Assembly: GCF_020782875.1 (NCBI RefSeq)
Contig: NZ_JAJGBN010000001.1
Coordinates: forward strand, 1,029,095 to 1,093,094
Length of the DNA stretch: 64,000 nucleotides
From: Allomuricauda sp. M10
GTDB lineage: Bacteria; Bacteroidota; Bacteroidia; Flavobacteriales; Flavobacteriaceae
Direction of reading: 5' to 3'
Below, piece by piece: positions 45,160 to 53,871 of the stretch. The position numbers and the translations under genes are program-made. The notes under the pieces are model-generated. The model searched no databases and was not told the DNA's origin. It worked only from the letters and a program-made list of their open reading frames with translations. Every line of letters starts with the position of its first letter. Positions within the stretch are counted from its first letter, which is position 1.

Positions 45160-46617
45160 TTACATTTCCCAACCTTCGCGGTAAGTACGGGTCACAAATT
45201 GGTTTGCATCCTCAAAGTTGGTGATCTTCATGTTGTCACCATCCCAGATCAGTTTTCTACGACCATAAAATTCCATCTGGCCTTCAGGGTTTTCCCTTCT
45301 CAACATAAAACTACGGATGGCCAAGTTACCCATCAACACGGTTTCTGTCATTGGTCCGGCGTAATCGAATGAAGAGGTAAGGCCCAAATGTTCCTCACTT
45401 CCAAATCCTGCTTTACAGGCGTCTACCCATTTGCGCTGGTGTCCGTATTCCGGTTCTGGCATTTCTTCAACCTCTGGACCAAATTCAGTGGTGCCATCGT
45501 TCAAATATAGTTTTGGCGTCAATGGTGAACTGTCGTTGATATTGGTAGAAATCACTCCGTTTTCTCCATGGATTAACACCCCGTTGAAACTTCCTGGACC
45601 GCCTATATCGCTGTCCGCAGGAATGATTTCTGGGTGTGATGGACGGATACCGCCATCGCTCCAGGTCATGATCAATGGTGATCCAGTTTTCTCGGTAGCT
45701 TCATACGTCAAAGTAATGAATGATGAAGCCGGACAACCTTCTGGATGGTAATCTGGGGTCCACATTTGGGAGAATACGGTTCCCACGCTGCATTCTGCAG
45801 AGGTAGGATATCCCAATTTGAGGGTTCTGTAAGGTATATCAACCAAGTGACAACCTACATCTCCTAATGCGCCGGTTCCATAATCCCACCAACCTCTCCA
45901 GTTGAAAGGGTGTAGGTTAGGCGTATAAGGTTTCATCGATGCAGGGCCCAACCAAAGGTTCCAGTCCAGGTCCGCTGGCTTGCTTGCTGGGTCTGGAGCA
46001 GGCATGGCATAACCTTGTGGCCAAACCGGTCTATTGGTCCAAATTTCCACTTTGGTGATTTTTCCCAAAGATCCAGAATCTACCCATTTTTGGACCATTC
46101 CCAACAATGGATTGGATCCACCCTGGTTACCCATTTGGGTCACTACTTTTTTATCACGGGCCATTTGGGTCAAAATCCTGGCCTCACGAATGTTATGGGT
46201 CAATGGTTTTTGCACATAAACGTGTTTGCCCAATCCCATGGCATAGGCTGCTGCTGGTCCGTGTACGTGGTCCGGGGTACTAATGGTCACGGCGTCAATA
46301 TCCTTGACCTTGTCCAGCATTTCCCTGTAATCGTTGAATAATTTTGCCTTTGGAAAAAGTTCAACCGTCTTTTTGGCCGAACCTGAAAAATCCACATCGC
46401 AGAGCGCCACTACACGTTCCCTGCCATTTACGGATGCATTGGCAATATCGCTGGCACCTTTACCGCCCGAGCCGATGGCCGCCAAATGTAAGCGGTCACT
46501 GGGAGCTAAAAATCCAGGACCACCCAAAACATGGCGTGGTACAATGAAAATACTAGAGGCCATTGCGGTGTTTTTAATGAAGTTTCTTCTAGTTGTAGAA
46601 GCTGGTTTTTCTTTCAT
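45160..46617 (-). CDS. Gfo/Idh/MocA family oxidoreductase with Tat signal
   Basis: 485 residues. A twin-arginine signal TTRRNFIKNTAMASS lies at the N-terminus, so the protein should be exported folded with its NAD(P) cofactor. The Rossmann part has AAIGSGGKGASD and VVALCDVD, then STPDHVHGPAAAYAMGLGKHVYVQKPLTHN (catalytic Lys of the EKP/QKP motif). The C-terminal domain follows. Members of this exported group act on sugars or glycosides. Monocistronic, with its own terminator. Confidence 0.9.
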   Translation of the reverse strand: MKEKPASTTRRNFIKNTAMASSIFIVPRHVLGGPGFLAPSDRLHLAAIGSGGKGASDIANASVNGRERVVALCDVDFSGSAKKTVELFPKAKLFNDYREMLDKVKDIDAVTISTPDHVHGPAAAYAMGLGKHVYVQKPLTHNIREARILTQMARDKKVVTQMGNQGGSNPLLGMVQKWVDSGSLGKITKVEIWTNRPVWPQGYAMPAPDPASKPADLDWNLWLGPASMKPYTPNLHPFNWRGWWDYGTGALGDVGCHLVDIPYRTLKLGYPTSAECSVGTVFSQMWTPDYHPEGCPASSFITLTYEATEKTGSPLIMTWSDGGIRPSHPEIIPADSDIGGPGSFNGVLIHGENGVISTNINDSSPLTPKLYLNDGTTEFGPEVEEMPEPEYGHQRKWVDACKAGFGSEEHLGLTSSFDYAGPMTETVLMGNLAIRSFMLRRENPEGQMEFYGRRKLIWDGDNMKITNFEDANQFVTRTYREGWEM

Positions 46618-46853
46618 TTTAAATGTGATTGTCTTAGAAGTTGGACAACAAGGTAAAAAAATAATATCGAGATTGTTGTTGATTTTTCAAGGATAATGTG
46701 AAAATTCATGAATGATATAATCGATAGATAGATATCGGCTGAAAAATTGGCATCACTGTAGATATAAATAGGAAACCATTCTTAAAATCGGTATTTAGGT
46801 GTACTACCGACATTTAAGCCACACTATTTATAAAATCACTTTGAATTCTATAT

Positions 46854-48347
46854 TTATTTATCCCCTGTAATTTTATCCATTTCGGTTTTTAAATCGGAAA
46901 TGGCGAATTTCAGTTTTTCAATACGGTTCACGCAATCGGTATTCAAGCTGGCATTTGGAATGTCAAAAAAATCTTTCACCATACCCATAGTGCAATCATT
47001 GTAAGTTGCTGCCGAATGGGATGCATTGGGGACAATGACGAATTTGGCATTCGTCATTTTTTCTATGGTGCTATAACCATAGGAAACTGGTGTGCCAGGA
47101 TCAAATTCTCCTGACATCACCAAAGTTGGCAGGTTCGTTTTTATGGGTTCATAGAATTCAGAATCGGGAAATTCGGGTCTGAACGTACTGCAAATATCCA
47201 TATAGTCCTTTTCGGCCAAAGTCGCCAAGTAAGGAAATTTCCTTGCTAATGCCAAGGGTGTTTGATCATAGGTTCTGGGTTTGCATTCGTAACAATAAAC
47301 AGCAAGGTTGTGGAAATCGTTTTCCTTGCCATACTCAACTTTGGAGTACAAGGAGTTTACCCATTTGGATAGTAATTCATCATTACCGCTTGCGAATTCC
47401 TTAAGTGCTAGCGGAATCAAAGGCACCAATTTCGTCTTGTAAAATGTCATTAACATGATGTTGGCAAAATCATCTCCAGACAACACGGAACCTTCCATTT
47501 GAAGCGGTTTTTTGTTTAATCGTTCCGATGCTGTGGCGAAATCATTGATAATATCAGGAAAGGCCTTGGCCGTGTTAATATCCATATCGATGACAGTTTG
47601 CAGATGATTCAGTGTTTCATTCAAAGTGCTGACAAAACTGAAGCTCTTTGCATTTGGAGGAAACGGTGAATCCAATATCACTTGGTTGATGCTTTCTTCA
47701 AAATGGCGCATGTACGACATGGCTACCGAAGTACCATAGGAAACACTGTAAACGTTCCATTTGACAATGCCCAATAACTTGCGTATTTCATCCACATCCG
47801 CCGAAATCTGAAAAGTTGAAAAGGTATTGATGGGAATCTGCTTCGATTCCAAGGAATCCCTGCAATCCATGTACAATTTATTTGTTTTCTCTTTTTGCTC
47901 CAATTCGGACAAATCGGAGGCGTAAACTGCTGCCACCGCTTCCTCCAAATCTTGACATAGATAGGGCCCTGAAAATCCATTTCCGGGATAGTCCAACATG
48001 ATTATGTCATGTTTTTCCCTTAATTTTTTCCAAAAGGGATTGCTGAGATATTTTTGGGCTACGTCCAAAGTGGCATTTCCTGGTCCGCCATGTAGATAAA
48101 GGATAGGATCTAAATTGGTTTTTTCACTGCTTTTTGCTTTTATGAACGCAATTTCCTTTGTCCCCTTGTCAGGGTCGTTGTAAATCATGTTGATGGGAGC
48201 CTTGTAGCAACTTACATTATTTTCTTTTGCCCAGCTACCATCGATTCCAATGGTGGAGCAGTCACATTCTTTAACATTTTGAGCATTTATTTGGTAGTAG
48301 GACAACACACAAATCACACTGAAAAACAGTTGGTTTTCGATTCTCAT
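46854..48347 (-). CDS. TAP-like alpha/beta hydrolase, secreted
   Basis: 497 residues. Signal peptide ends around NAQ (21-23). The oxyanion HGGPG is at 86-90, nucleophile Ser203 lies in YSVSYGTS (the first Gly of GxSxG is Ser, as can occur in this group), the acid in SGEFDPGTP and the base in NASHSAATY. A C-terminal TAP-like segment follows. It resembles proline-iminopeptidase or tripeptidyl-peptidase-type secreted hydrolases. Cysteine-rich N-terminus (CDCSTIG) may form a disulfide. Monocistronic. Confidence 0.85.
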   Translation of the reverse strand: MRIENQLFFSVICVLSYYQINAQNVKECDCSTIGIDGSWAKENNVSCYKAPINMIYNDPDKGTKEIAFIKAKSSEKTNLDPILYLHGGPGNATLDVAQKYLSNPFWKKLREKHDIIMLDYPGNGFSGPYLCQDLEEAVAAVYASDLSELEQKEKTNKLYMDCRDSLESKQIPINTFSTFQISADVDEIRKLLGIVKWNVYSVSYGTSVAMSYMRHFEESINQVILDSPFPPNAKSFSFVSTLNETLNHLQTVIDMDINTAKAFPDIINDFATASERLNKKPLQMEGSVLSGDDFANIMLMTFYKTKLVPLIPLALKEFASGNDELLSKWVNSLYSKVEYGKENDFHNLAVYCYECKPRTYDQTPLALARKFPYLATLAEKDYMDICSTFRPEFPDSEFYEPIKTNLPTLVMSGEFDPGTPVSYGYSTIEKMTNAKFVIVPNASHSAATYNDCTMGMVKDFFDIPNASLNTDCVNRIEKLKFAISDLKTEMDKITGDK

Positions 48348-48502
48348 GTTTAGCTGTATTCGGTTAAAGGATGAAGTTTAGTGGGCCAATAATTCAAAGC
48401 TAAAAATTGTTTCGTCCACTTTTACCGACCGATACCAATTTCGAAGAAATATTTTGGATTGCGATACAAGCAATTAGGTATTTTCAATGTACTTCGGGAA
48501 AT
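48348..48502. other. Non-coding, upstream of the TAP-like gene
   Basis: 155 bp between the start of the hydrolase gene and the tandem repeat; no gene or clear promoter motif is visible. Confidence 0.4.
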
Positions 48503-48848
48503 TGTCATTCTGAGCGCAGCGAAGAGTCTCCAACATCAAGAATGCATTAGATTTCTCAATTGTCACTTTGTTCCTCATTTCAAAATGACATGCAATTTGA
48601 ACTTACCCACTTACGCATTAATGAAGTAAAATGTCATTCTGAGCGGAGCGAAGAATCTCCAACATCAAGAATGCATTAGATTTCTCAATCGTCACTTTGT
48701 TCCTCATTTCGAAATGACATGCGATTTGAACTTACCCACTTACGCATTAATGAAGTAAAATGTCATTCTGAGCGAAGCGAAGAATCTCAGCATCAATAAT
48801 GCATCAGATTTCTCAATCGTCCCTCCGTTCCTCATGTGGAAATGACAA
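48503..48848. repeat. Tandem array of three REP-like units, 129-bp period
   Basis: Starts TGTCATTCTGAGCG at 48503, 48632 and 48761, ending ATTTC(G/A)AAATGACA. Each unit of about 88 bp has short terminal inverted repeats TGTCATT/AATGACA and inner AGAATCT/AGATTTCT; between them is a 41-bp linker TTGAACTTACCCACTTACGC... repeated almost exactly. The family also occurs at 18760-18819 and 44849-45045. The first unit differs most. Lies between convergent genes' ends (hydrolase start, mutS2 stop). Confidence 0.9.
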
Positions 48849-48854
48849 CGGTAA

Positions 48855-51026
48855 TTATTTCTTGGCCTCTACCAACTCCAATTGGTCCACACTTACATTG
48901 GTGGTGAAAAGACCATAATTTACAACGGCTTTGCCTTTTTCGAGTGTATCGATACTGCCAACGGCCTTTCCATCCATCATGCGCACTCGGTCACCAATCT
49001 TGAATACGGGTCGTGGTTTGTTCTTTTCAGCCTGGACTTCCTTTTTCTTTTTAACGATTTTCTCCACCCGAACCTGTTTGATCTCATGCTCCAGTTCTTG
49101 GGCCACTTGTTTTTGCTGCTCTTGTTTTTCCTTGGCCTTTTTGGCAGAAGTTTTTTTCCGTTTGCTGTTCTCGGTTTCCACAATGCGCAGCAATTCAGAA
49201 ATAAGGGGTCTTTTTTTGTTGTCGATGAAATATCGCTCGGAAATGGTGTTCACCTTGTTGCCCAATTGGATCATGCGCTGGTTGTGGTCGTACATTTCCT
49301 GATAGCTCTCCAGTTTGTTTTTGATTTTGGAATTGAGTTGTTCCAATCGGTCCGCTTCTTCACGGGCCTTGGATTCCTCTTCTTGTAGGCGTGTCCCGGT
49401 TTCCACCATTTTGCTGCGTTCCTTTTGCAGTTTGGCAATGGTCTCATCAAAACGCACTTTTCCGCGTTCAATTTTCTTTTTGGCCTTGTTGATCAAGGAG
49501 TAGGGGATTCCATTTTTTTGGGCCACCTCAAAAGTGAACGAACTTCCCGCTTCACCCAAAACCAATTGAAAAGTGGGCTCCAATGTTTTTGAGTTGAAGA
49601 GCATATTCGCATTGGTGGCGTAAGGCAGTTCGTTGGCAAGGGCCTTCAAATTGGCGTAATGGGTGGTGATAACACCATAAGCTTCCCGTTCGTAAAAAAC
49701 CTCTAGGAAAGCTTCGGCCAAAGCTCCTCCCAATTCGGGATCACTCCCGGTACCGAACTCATCGATCAAGAACAAGGTTTCATGATTGCACTTCTTTAAG
49801 AAGTAGTTCATGTTCTTGAGTCGATAACTATACGTACTTAGATGATTTTCAATGGATTGATTGTCCCCGATATCGGTCAAAATCTTATCGAAAAGAATCA
49901 CGGAACTGCGTTCGTGAACTGGGATGAGCATACCACTTTGCAGCATGACCTGCAATAGTCCGATGGTCTTTAAAGTGATACTTTTTCCACCGGCATTGGG
50001 CCCGGAAATCACAATAATGCGGTTTTCAGGATGCAGTTTTATGGTCTGCGGCCAGGTTTTTTGATGCTTTCGTTTGTTGGATAGATAGAGTAGTGGATGA
50101 AAGGCATCCCGAAGGTTGAGCTCTCTGTTTTCATTGAACTCCGGGAGCACGCCGTTCATTTCACTGGCATATTTTGCCTTGGCAGCCGTTATATCGATAT
50201 CCGTCAAATACCCTTGATATTCCTTCAACAATCCGGCAAACGGACGAATCTGGTTCGTCAATTGGTTCAGAATACGCTGGATTTCTTCTTTCTCCTCAAA
50301 CTCCAGATTATTGAGTTCCCTGGCATAGCTTAAAGTGGTTTCGGGAACAATGTATACAATGCTTCCGGTCTTGGATGTGCCCATCACGGTGCCTTTCACC
50401 TTTTTTCTGTGCATGGCCTTAACGGCCAAGACCCTTCGGTTTTCCACTACGGATTCCCGAATCTCATCCAAAAAGTCCAAGGATTGGTAGCGACCCAATG
50501 CTGCCCCAAAACTTTGGTTGATTTTGCCTCGCACTTCATTGATCTGCACCCGAATACTCCTTAGTTCATCCGAAGCAGTGTCCTTGATTTCCCCAAACTT
50601 GTCGATGACATGGTCAATGGCTTCGGGAACAAAGGAATTGGATTCCAGTGCCTCAGATTTCCCGAATAAAAGGGGATAGTAATCCTTGAATTTTTTGAGG
50701 AATTTTTGATGGATGCCAACAGTTTTGCAAATGCTGCCAACTTTTCGAAATCCAGCGACCTCCAAAGTGCTGTTCTCGATCTTTAAAAGTCCCAATTCAG
50801 GATTGATTTGATCAAATCCGTGATTGGGTATTCGGTTGTCATTGGAAAACGAAGCTAAATATTCAGAGGTCTGTCCCAAACTTTCCAACAATTCCTCCCG
50901 GTTTGGAATAGGTGCAACATCCAAAGCAAGCTCCTTGCCCAATTCTGTATTGCATCGGGCGGCAAGTTGTTGTAATACCGTCGGGAATTCGAGGTCTTGA
51001 AGTGTTTTGGGGTGAATATTATGCAT
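48855..51026 (-). CDS. MutS2-family ATPase without Smr domain
   Basis: 723 residues. Core MutS ATPase: Walker A GPNAGGKSITLKT near 343-355, Walker B LFLIDEFGTGSDP near 415, followed by a long coiled coil (LINKAKKKIERGKVRF and Lys/Glu-rich stretch to about 660) and a KOW-like end. Classical MutS2 has a C-terminal Smr nuclease domain of about 80 residues; this protein stops before it. In Flavobacteria such shortened forms are common, by memory. Roles of MutS2 include recombination control and ribosome rescue; the missing domain makes endonuclease action unlikely. Confidence 0.85.
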   Translation of the reverse strand: MHNIHPKTLQDLEFPTVLQQLAARCNTELGKELALDVAPIPNREELLESLGQTSEYLASFSNDNRIPNHGFDQINPELGLLKIENSTLEVAGFRKVGSICKTVGIHQKFLKKFKDYYPLLFGKSEALESNSFVPEAIDHVIDKFGEIKDTASDELRSIRVQINEVRGKINQSFGAALGRYQSLDFLDEIRESVVENRRVLAVKAMHRKKVKGTVMGTSKTGSIVYIVPETTLSYARELNNLEFEEKEEIQRILNQLTNQIRPFAGLLKEYQGYLTDIDITAAKAKYASEMNGVLPEFNENRELNLRDAFHPLLYLSNKRKHQKTWPQTIKLHPENRIIVISGPNAGGKSITLKTIGLLQVMLQSGMLIPVHERSSVILFDKILTDIGDNQSIENHLSTYSYRLKNMNYFLKKCNHETLFLIDEFGTGSDPELGGALAEAFLEVFYEREAYGVITTHYANLKALANELPYATNANMLFNSKTLEPTFQLVLGEAGSSFTFEVAQKNGIPYSLINKAKKKIERGKVRFDETIAKLQKERSKMVETGTRLQEEESKAREEADRLEQLNSKIKNKLESYQEMYDHNQRMIQLGNKVNTISERYFIDNKKRPLISELLRIVETENSKRKKTSAKKAKEKQEQQKQVAQELEHEIKQVRVEKIVKKKKEVQAEKNKPRPVFKIGDRVRMMDGKAVGSIDTLEKGKAVVNYGLFTTNVSVDQLELVEAKK

Positions 51027-51133
51027 CTTTTTTCACTAGCAGCGCAAAGATAGGATTTTGTGCGGAGTGGTCATGCAAAACGCTACGCAATGCTTAATTT
51101 TGGACTTTTCCACTTCACCTTAAGGATAAGCAT

Positions 51134-51238
51134 ATGAAGAACGACCATACACTGATCTATATAATTGCTGGCATTATCTTGTTGCATTTTGTGGCGGGAA
51201 TTGGATATTTGATCTACAAACTGACCAAAAAGAAGTAA
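51134..51238 (+). CDS. 34-residue single-pass membrane peptide upstream of ung
   Basis: ATG 51134 to TAA 51238 encodes MKNDHTLIYIIAGIILL... then KLTKKK: a short acidic/polar N-terminus, about 20 hydrophobic residues and a positive end, typical of a single transmembrane helix with the C-terminus inside. Ten bp separate it from the ung ATG, so co-transcription is likely. Peptides this short are easily missed; conservation elsewhere is not tested. Confidence 0.6.
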   Translation: MKNDHTLIYIIAGIILLHFVAGIGYLIYKLTKKK

Positions 51239-51247
51239 GTTTCTGCC

Positions 51248-51913
51248 ATGAATGTGAACATTGAACCTAGCTGGAAGGCTCATTTGAATCCCGAATTCGA
51301 CAAACCCTATTTTCAACAACTGATCCAATTTGTAAAACAGGAATATCAACAAAATACCTGTTACCCAAAGGGTAAGGATATATTTTCCGCTTTTGACCAT
51401 TGTCCGTTTCAAGAGACCAAGGTGGTCATTATTGGCCAAGATCCGTATCATGGCCCAGGTCAGGCCAATGGACTTTGTTTTTCGGTGAAGGATGGTATTC
51501 CGCACCCGCCTTCCTTGGTCAATATTTTCAAGGAAATTAAAACGGATGTGGCCAAGCCCTATCCCCAAAGCGGCAATTTGGAACGATGGGCGGACCAAGG
51601 GGTATTGTTATTGAATGCGACGTTAACGGTCAGGGCCCATCAAGCGGGCAGCCACCAGAACAAAGGGTGGGAAACCTTTACCGATGCCGTGATCAAAACG
51701 GTTTCCAGTGAATTGGAAGGAGTTGTATTTCTGCTGTGGGGCGGATTTGCCAAAAAGAAATCTGCTTTGATCGATAAATCCAAACACCATATCCTAACCT
51801 CAGGGCACCCTTCGCCTTTAAGTGCCAACCGCGGACTTTGGTTTGGGAACAATCACTTTAGCAAGACCAATATGTTGTTACAACAGATGGGAAAACCGGC
51901 CATTGATTGGTAG
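51248..51913 (+). CDS. ung: Uracil-DNA glycosylase (family 1)
   Basis: 221 residues. Removes uracil from DNA. The catalytic GQDPYHGPGQANGLCFSV holds Asp65, and HPSPLSANRG holds His187; both belong to family 1. Not fused to any other domain, in keeping with the separate TIGR03915 gene at 17963. It follows a 34-residue membrane peptide. Followed by a 26-bp tandem repeat. Confidence 0.96.
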   Translation: MNVNIEPSWKAHLNPEFDKPYFQQLIQFVKQEYQQNTCYPKGKDIFSAFDHCPFQETKVVIIGQDPYHGPGQANGLCFSVKDGIPHPPSLVNIFKEIKTDVAKPYPQSGNLERWADQGVLLLNATLTVRAHQAGSHQNKGWETFTDAVIKTVSSELEGVVFLLWGGFAKKKSALIDKSKHHILTSGHPSPLSANRGLWFGNNHFSKTNMLLQQMGKPAIDW

Positions 51914-51957
51914 GTGGTTCAGATAGTTGGATTGTTCGATTGTTCGATGATTGGATC

Positions 51958-52061
51958 AAGGTGGCTGAGCGGAGTCGAGAATAAAGGTGGCTGAGCGGAG
52001 TCGAGAATAAAGGTGGCCATGCGGAGTCAAGAATAAAGGTGGCTGAGCGGAGTCGAAGCCA
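51958..52061. repeat. 26-bp tandem repeat, four copies
   Basis: Unit AAGGTGGCTGAGCGGAGTCG plus AGAATA at 51958, 51984, 52010 and 52036. Copy 3 has GGCCATGCGGAGTCAAG; copy 4 ends AGCCA. It fills the space between the convergent ends of ung and the substrate-binding protein gene and stops 2 bp before the latter's stop codon. The GAGCGGAGTCGA core resembles dispersed repeats in Bacteroidota. Confidence 0.9.
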
Positions 52062-52063
52062 CA

Positions 52064-52912
52064 TTATTCCCAAAAGAATGCGGATGCATTCTTAACTTCT
52101 TCAATAAGTTTTAAATCGAATAGTCTTTTCTGTACTTCGTTCAAGGTTTCCTTTGGAAGTGGATCCTGTCCCCATCGGGTTTTGGACAACCAGGATTGAA
52201 TGTCCTCTAATTTTTGGTCGTATCTATTGCCCAAGGTTCTATCAATACTGGGTATGAATTTGAATTCTTCGGTATACAGATTGATGACGTCCAGTACATG
52301 TTTCATCAAACCTGAATTATTTTTTAGGAAAGTATCGGTGGCAGCAATCACGAAGCATGGCCATGGAGTAGGGCAGTCCCCAACGCGTTTAAAAATGCCT
52401 TTGTCCACCAACGGTTTTGTGGTGAAATATTCCCACATAAAATACGCATTGGAACCTCCAGTGAGATTTTCCACGGCACCATCCAAATTGTTGATGATTT
52501 CAAATTGAAGCTTTTTGGTGTCCCAACCTTGATTTTGGGCGTTGATATAGGACATTAAATGACTACCACTACCCAAGCGACTTATGGCCACTTTATCATG
52601 TTCAATATCCTTGATGGTGTTGCGGGTACTGCTGGCGTCCACATGAATGCCCCACAAAAGGGGAGAAGCCACAAAAACTTGAACAATTTTGGAAGGATTG
52701 CCCTGCGAAATACTTTTCACCATGCCCTCTGTCAAAATGATGGCCAGATCGGTTTCCCCTTCTTGAAGCATCTGCGCCATCTTACCAGTGCCCTCAGGAA
52801 CATCTGTCCATTCCAAATCAATACCCCGTTCTTCAAAAGCACCATCCTCCATGGCCAAATGCCAAGGCAGGTTAAAATGTTCGGGAACTCCAATGATTCT
52901 GACTTTCTTCAT
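52064..52912 (-). CDS. NMT1/SsuA-like substrate-binding protein without signal peptide
   Basis: 282 residues of periplasmic-binding-protein type II fold: GVPEHFNLPWHLAMEDGAFEERGIDLEW, GETDLAIILTEGMV and SRLGSGSHLMSYIN are typical of THI5/NMT1-like proteins that bind pyrimidine, sulfonate or similar ligands. There is no signal peptide and no permease or ATPase gene nearby, so it may be cytoplasmic and either an orphan binding protein or a THI5-like enzyme. Follows the nucleoside phosphorylase gene by 71 bp in the same direction. Confidence 0.78.
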   Translation of the reverse strand: MKKVRIIGVPEHFNLPWHLAMEDGAFEERGIDLEWTDVPEGTGKMAQMLQEGETDLAIILTEGMVKSISQGNPSKIVQVFVASPLLWGIHVDASSTRNTIKDIEHDKVAISRLGSGSHLMSYINAQNQGWDTKKLQFEIINNLDGAVENLTGGSNAYFMWEYFTTKPLVDKGIFKRVGDCPTPWPCFVIAATDTFLKNNSGLMKHVLDVINLYTEEFKFIPSIDRTLGNRYDQKLEDIQSWLSKTRWGQDPLPKETLNEVQKRLFDLKLIEEVKNASAFFWE

Positions 52913-52983
52913 TTGTATGATTCAACTTAAGGTCTAAAATTAGGATTCCAATTGGTATTTTTTCAAAATGAGGTTTAAAAAAA

Positions 52984-53868
52984 TTATACCAGTGGATTTT
53001 GTGCAATGGTATCCAAAGTGTATTTGATCAAGCCATCTATGGACAACCTTCCTTTTTTGGAAAATTCCATAGTTGCCCGGTTGGCCAGGATTACATTTAA
53101 CGAAATAGTCCTGTGTCCAAGCATTTTTGCCAAACCATACATGGCTGCGGTCTCCATTTCAAGATTGGTTATGCGTTGATTTTGACAGGAAAAAGCTGCT
53201 AGTTTTTCATTAAAATCAGGAATCTTGGTCTGGAGTCGAAGCGACCTTCCTTGCGGACCATAAAAACCTGAATTAGTTCCCGTTACACCATATCGTATAC
53301 GATTTGATGAAAAAAATTCAATCAATTCAGGGTCGCCATCCACTACATAAGGATGGATGTTATGTTTATCCCAGCACAAATAATCATTCAGTGCTTTTTC
53401 AAAAGGTTGGTTTCTTACGTGTCCAGACTCATAAAAGTGCAACAGTCCATCAAATCCTATACCCGAAGTGCTCATCAAAAAGGAATCCACGGGAATGTCT
53501 GCTTGGATGGAGCCTGATGTACCGACCCGTATAATATTCAGTTGTGTTTTTTGATCTTTGACCTTGCGTGTTTGGAAATCGATATTGGCCAAAGCATCCA
53601 ATTCGTTAAAAACGATGTCAATATTGTCCGTTCCAATGCCTGTGGAAAGCGCAGTGATTCGTTTTCCGGAATAAAAACCAGTATGGGTTACGAATTCCCT
53701 TTTTGTTTTTTGAACTTCGATGGAATCAAAGCATTGGGAAACCTGTGAAACACGACTTGGGTCCCCAACCGTAATGATGATGGGGGAGATGTCCTCCGGT
53801 AAAAGATTTAGATGGTAGATACTGCCATCAGGGTTCAGAATAAGTTCTGAGCTGCCCAAACTGGCCAT
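52984..53868 (-). CDS. Nucleoside phosphorylase
   Basis: 294 residues of the PNP/UDP family: ITVGDPSRVSQVSQ at the N-terminus (phosphate site), STGIGTDNIDIV, IRVGTSGSIQ and MSTSGIGFDG, and LEMETAAMYGLAKM near the C-terminus (base/ribose site with Glu-Met-Glu). It resembles uridine phosphorylases but the N-terminal LILNPDGSIYHLNLLPED leader is longer. Cleaves a nucleoside with phosphate. Starts 3 bp after the DUF1835 gene ends, so they are coupled. Confidence 0.88.
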   Translation of the reverse strand: MASLGSSELILNPDGSIYHLNLLPEDISPIIITVGDPSRVSQVSQCFDSIEVQKTKREFVTHTGFYSGKRITALSTGIGTDNIDIVFNELDALANIDFQTRKVKDQKTQLNIIRVGTSGSIQADIPVDSFLMSTSGIGFDGLLHFYESGHVRNQPFEKALNDYLCWDKHNIHPYVVDGDPELIEFFSSNRIRYGVTGTNSGFYGPQGRSLRLQTKIPDFNEKLAAFSCQNQRITNLEMETAAMYGLAKMLGHRTISLNVILANRATMEFSKKGRLSIDGLIKYTLDTIAQNPLV

Positions 53869-53871
53869 TCA

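Noticed and set aside
48503..48848. CRISPR array
   Set aside because: There are only three units with long, near-identical linkers and internal palindromes; no short repeats, unique spacers or cas genes.
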